From positions 1-14,276 of the forward strand of contig JABEUP010000053.1 in the NCBI GenBank assembly GCA_013044365.1: 14,276 nucleotides of DNA, in the 5' to 3' direction. A program made the translations under genes and the position numbers. Under the pieces are notes generated by a model, which saw nothing but the letters and a program-made list of their open reading frames with translations, did no database searches and had not been told where the DNA came from. The stretch's first letter is position 1, and each line of letters starts with the position of its first letter. Origin of the DNA: Acidimicrobiaceae bacterium. GTDB lineage: Bacteria > Actinomycetota > Acidimicrobiia > Acidimicrobiales > Acidimicrobiaceae. This document shows positions 14,238-14,276 of this stretch, in pieces.

Positions 14238-14276
14238 GCGATAGCCACGAGCACATTACACCCGTAGAAAATTGCA

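Overview
The window reads as a chromosomal core-metabolism stretch from a bacterium, most likely an actinomycetote with roughly balanced G+C. Three things point that way. The malate dehydrogenase is of the cytosolic-like type common in Actinomycetota, there is a free-standing B12-binding mutase subunit, and a P-II/GlnD nitrogen cluster is present. Several starts are GTG. An Acidimicrobiia-like lineage would fit, but this is inference because no phylogeny could be run. I see no tRNA, rRNA, CRISPR array, insertion sequence or phage gene.

Layout. Positions 1-196 hold the end of a plus-strand gene resembling an SCP2 sterol-carrier domain. A long hairpin separates it from a minus-strand block running from about 9222 down to 321. 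In transcription order that block has a B12-binding mutase subunit, succinyl-CoA synthetase (sucC, sucD; GTGA overlap), a tight one-carbon/purine operon (purN-purH-folD-metF, with ATGA, 2-bp and 17-bp junctions), NADP isocitrate dehydrogenase (icd) and malate dehydrogenase (mdh). The theme is the TCA cycle plus folate one-carbon chemistry. The B12 protein may help feed methylmalonyl-CoA-derived succinyl-CoA into the neighbouring SucCD.

From about 9360 to the end, everything is on the plus strand and concerns nitrogen signalling. There are two P-II proteins (identical at about 94 of 112 residues, both with Tyr51) and glnD, the enzyme expected to modify and demodify that tyrosine. No ammonium transporter (amt) is present, although it is the usual partner of glnK. 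An unrecognised 217-codon frame sits between the P-II genes, and its stop overlaps the second P-II start (ATGA).

The most interesting part is non-coding. The roughly 280 bases before the first P-II gene fold on paper into two compact domains, one of them a closed multi-branch junction containing a perfect 13-bp hairpin. Competing 7-nt pairings reach towards the P-II ribosome-binding site, which is the architecture of a riboswitch or other cis-regulatory RNA. A shorter region with shared sequence blocks follows the first P-II gene, and the leader of glnD also carries good hairpins. I recognise no known RNA class here, and all folding is by eye.
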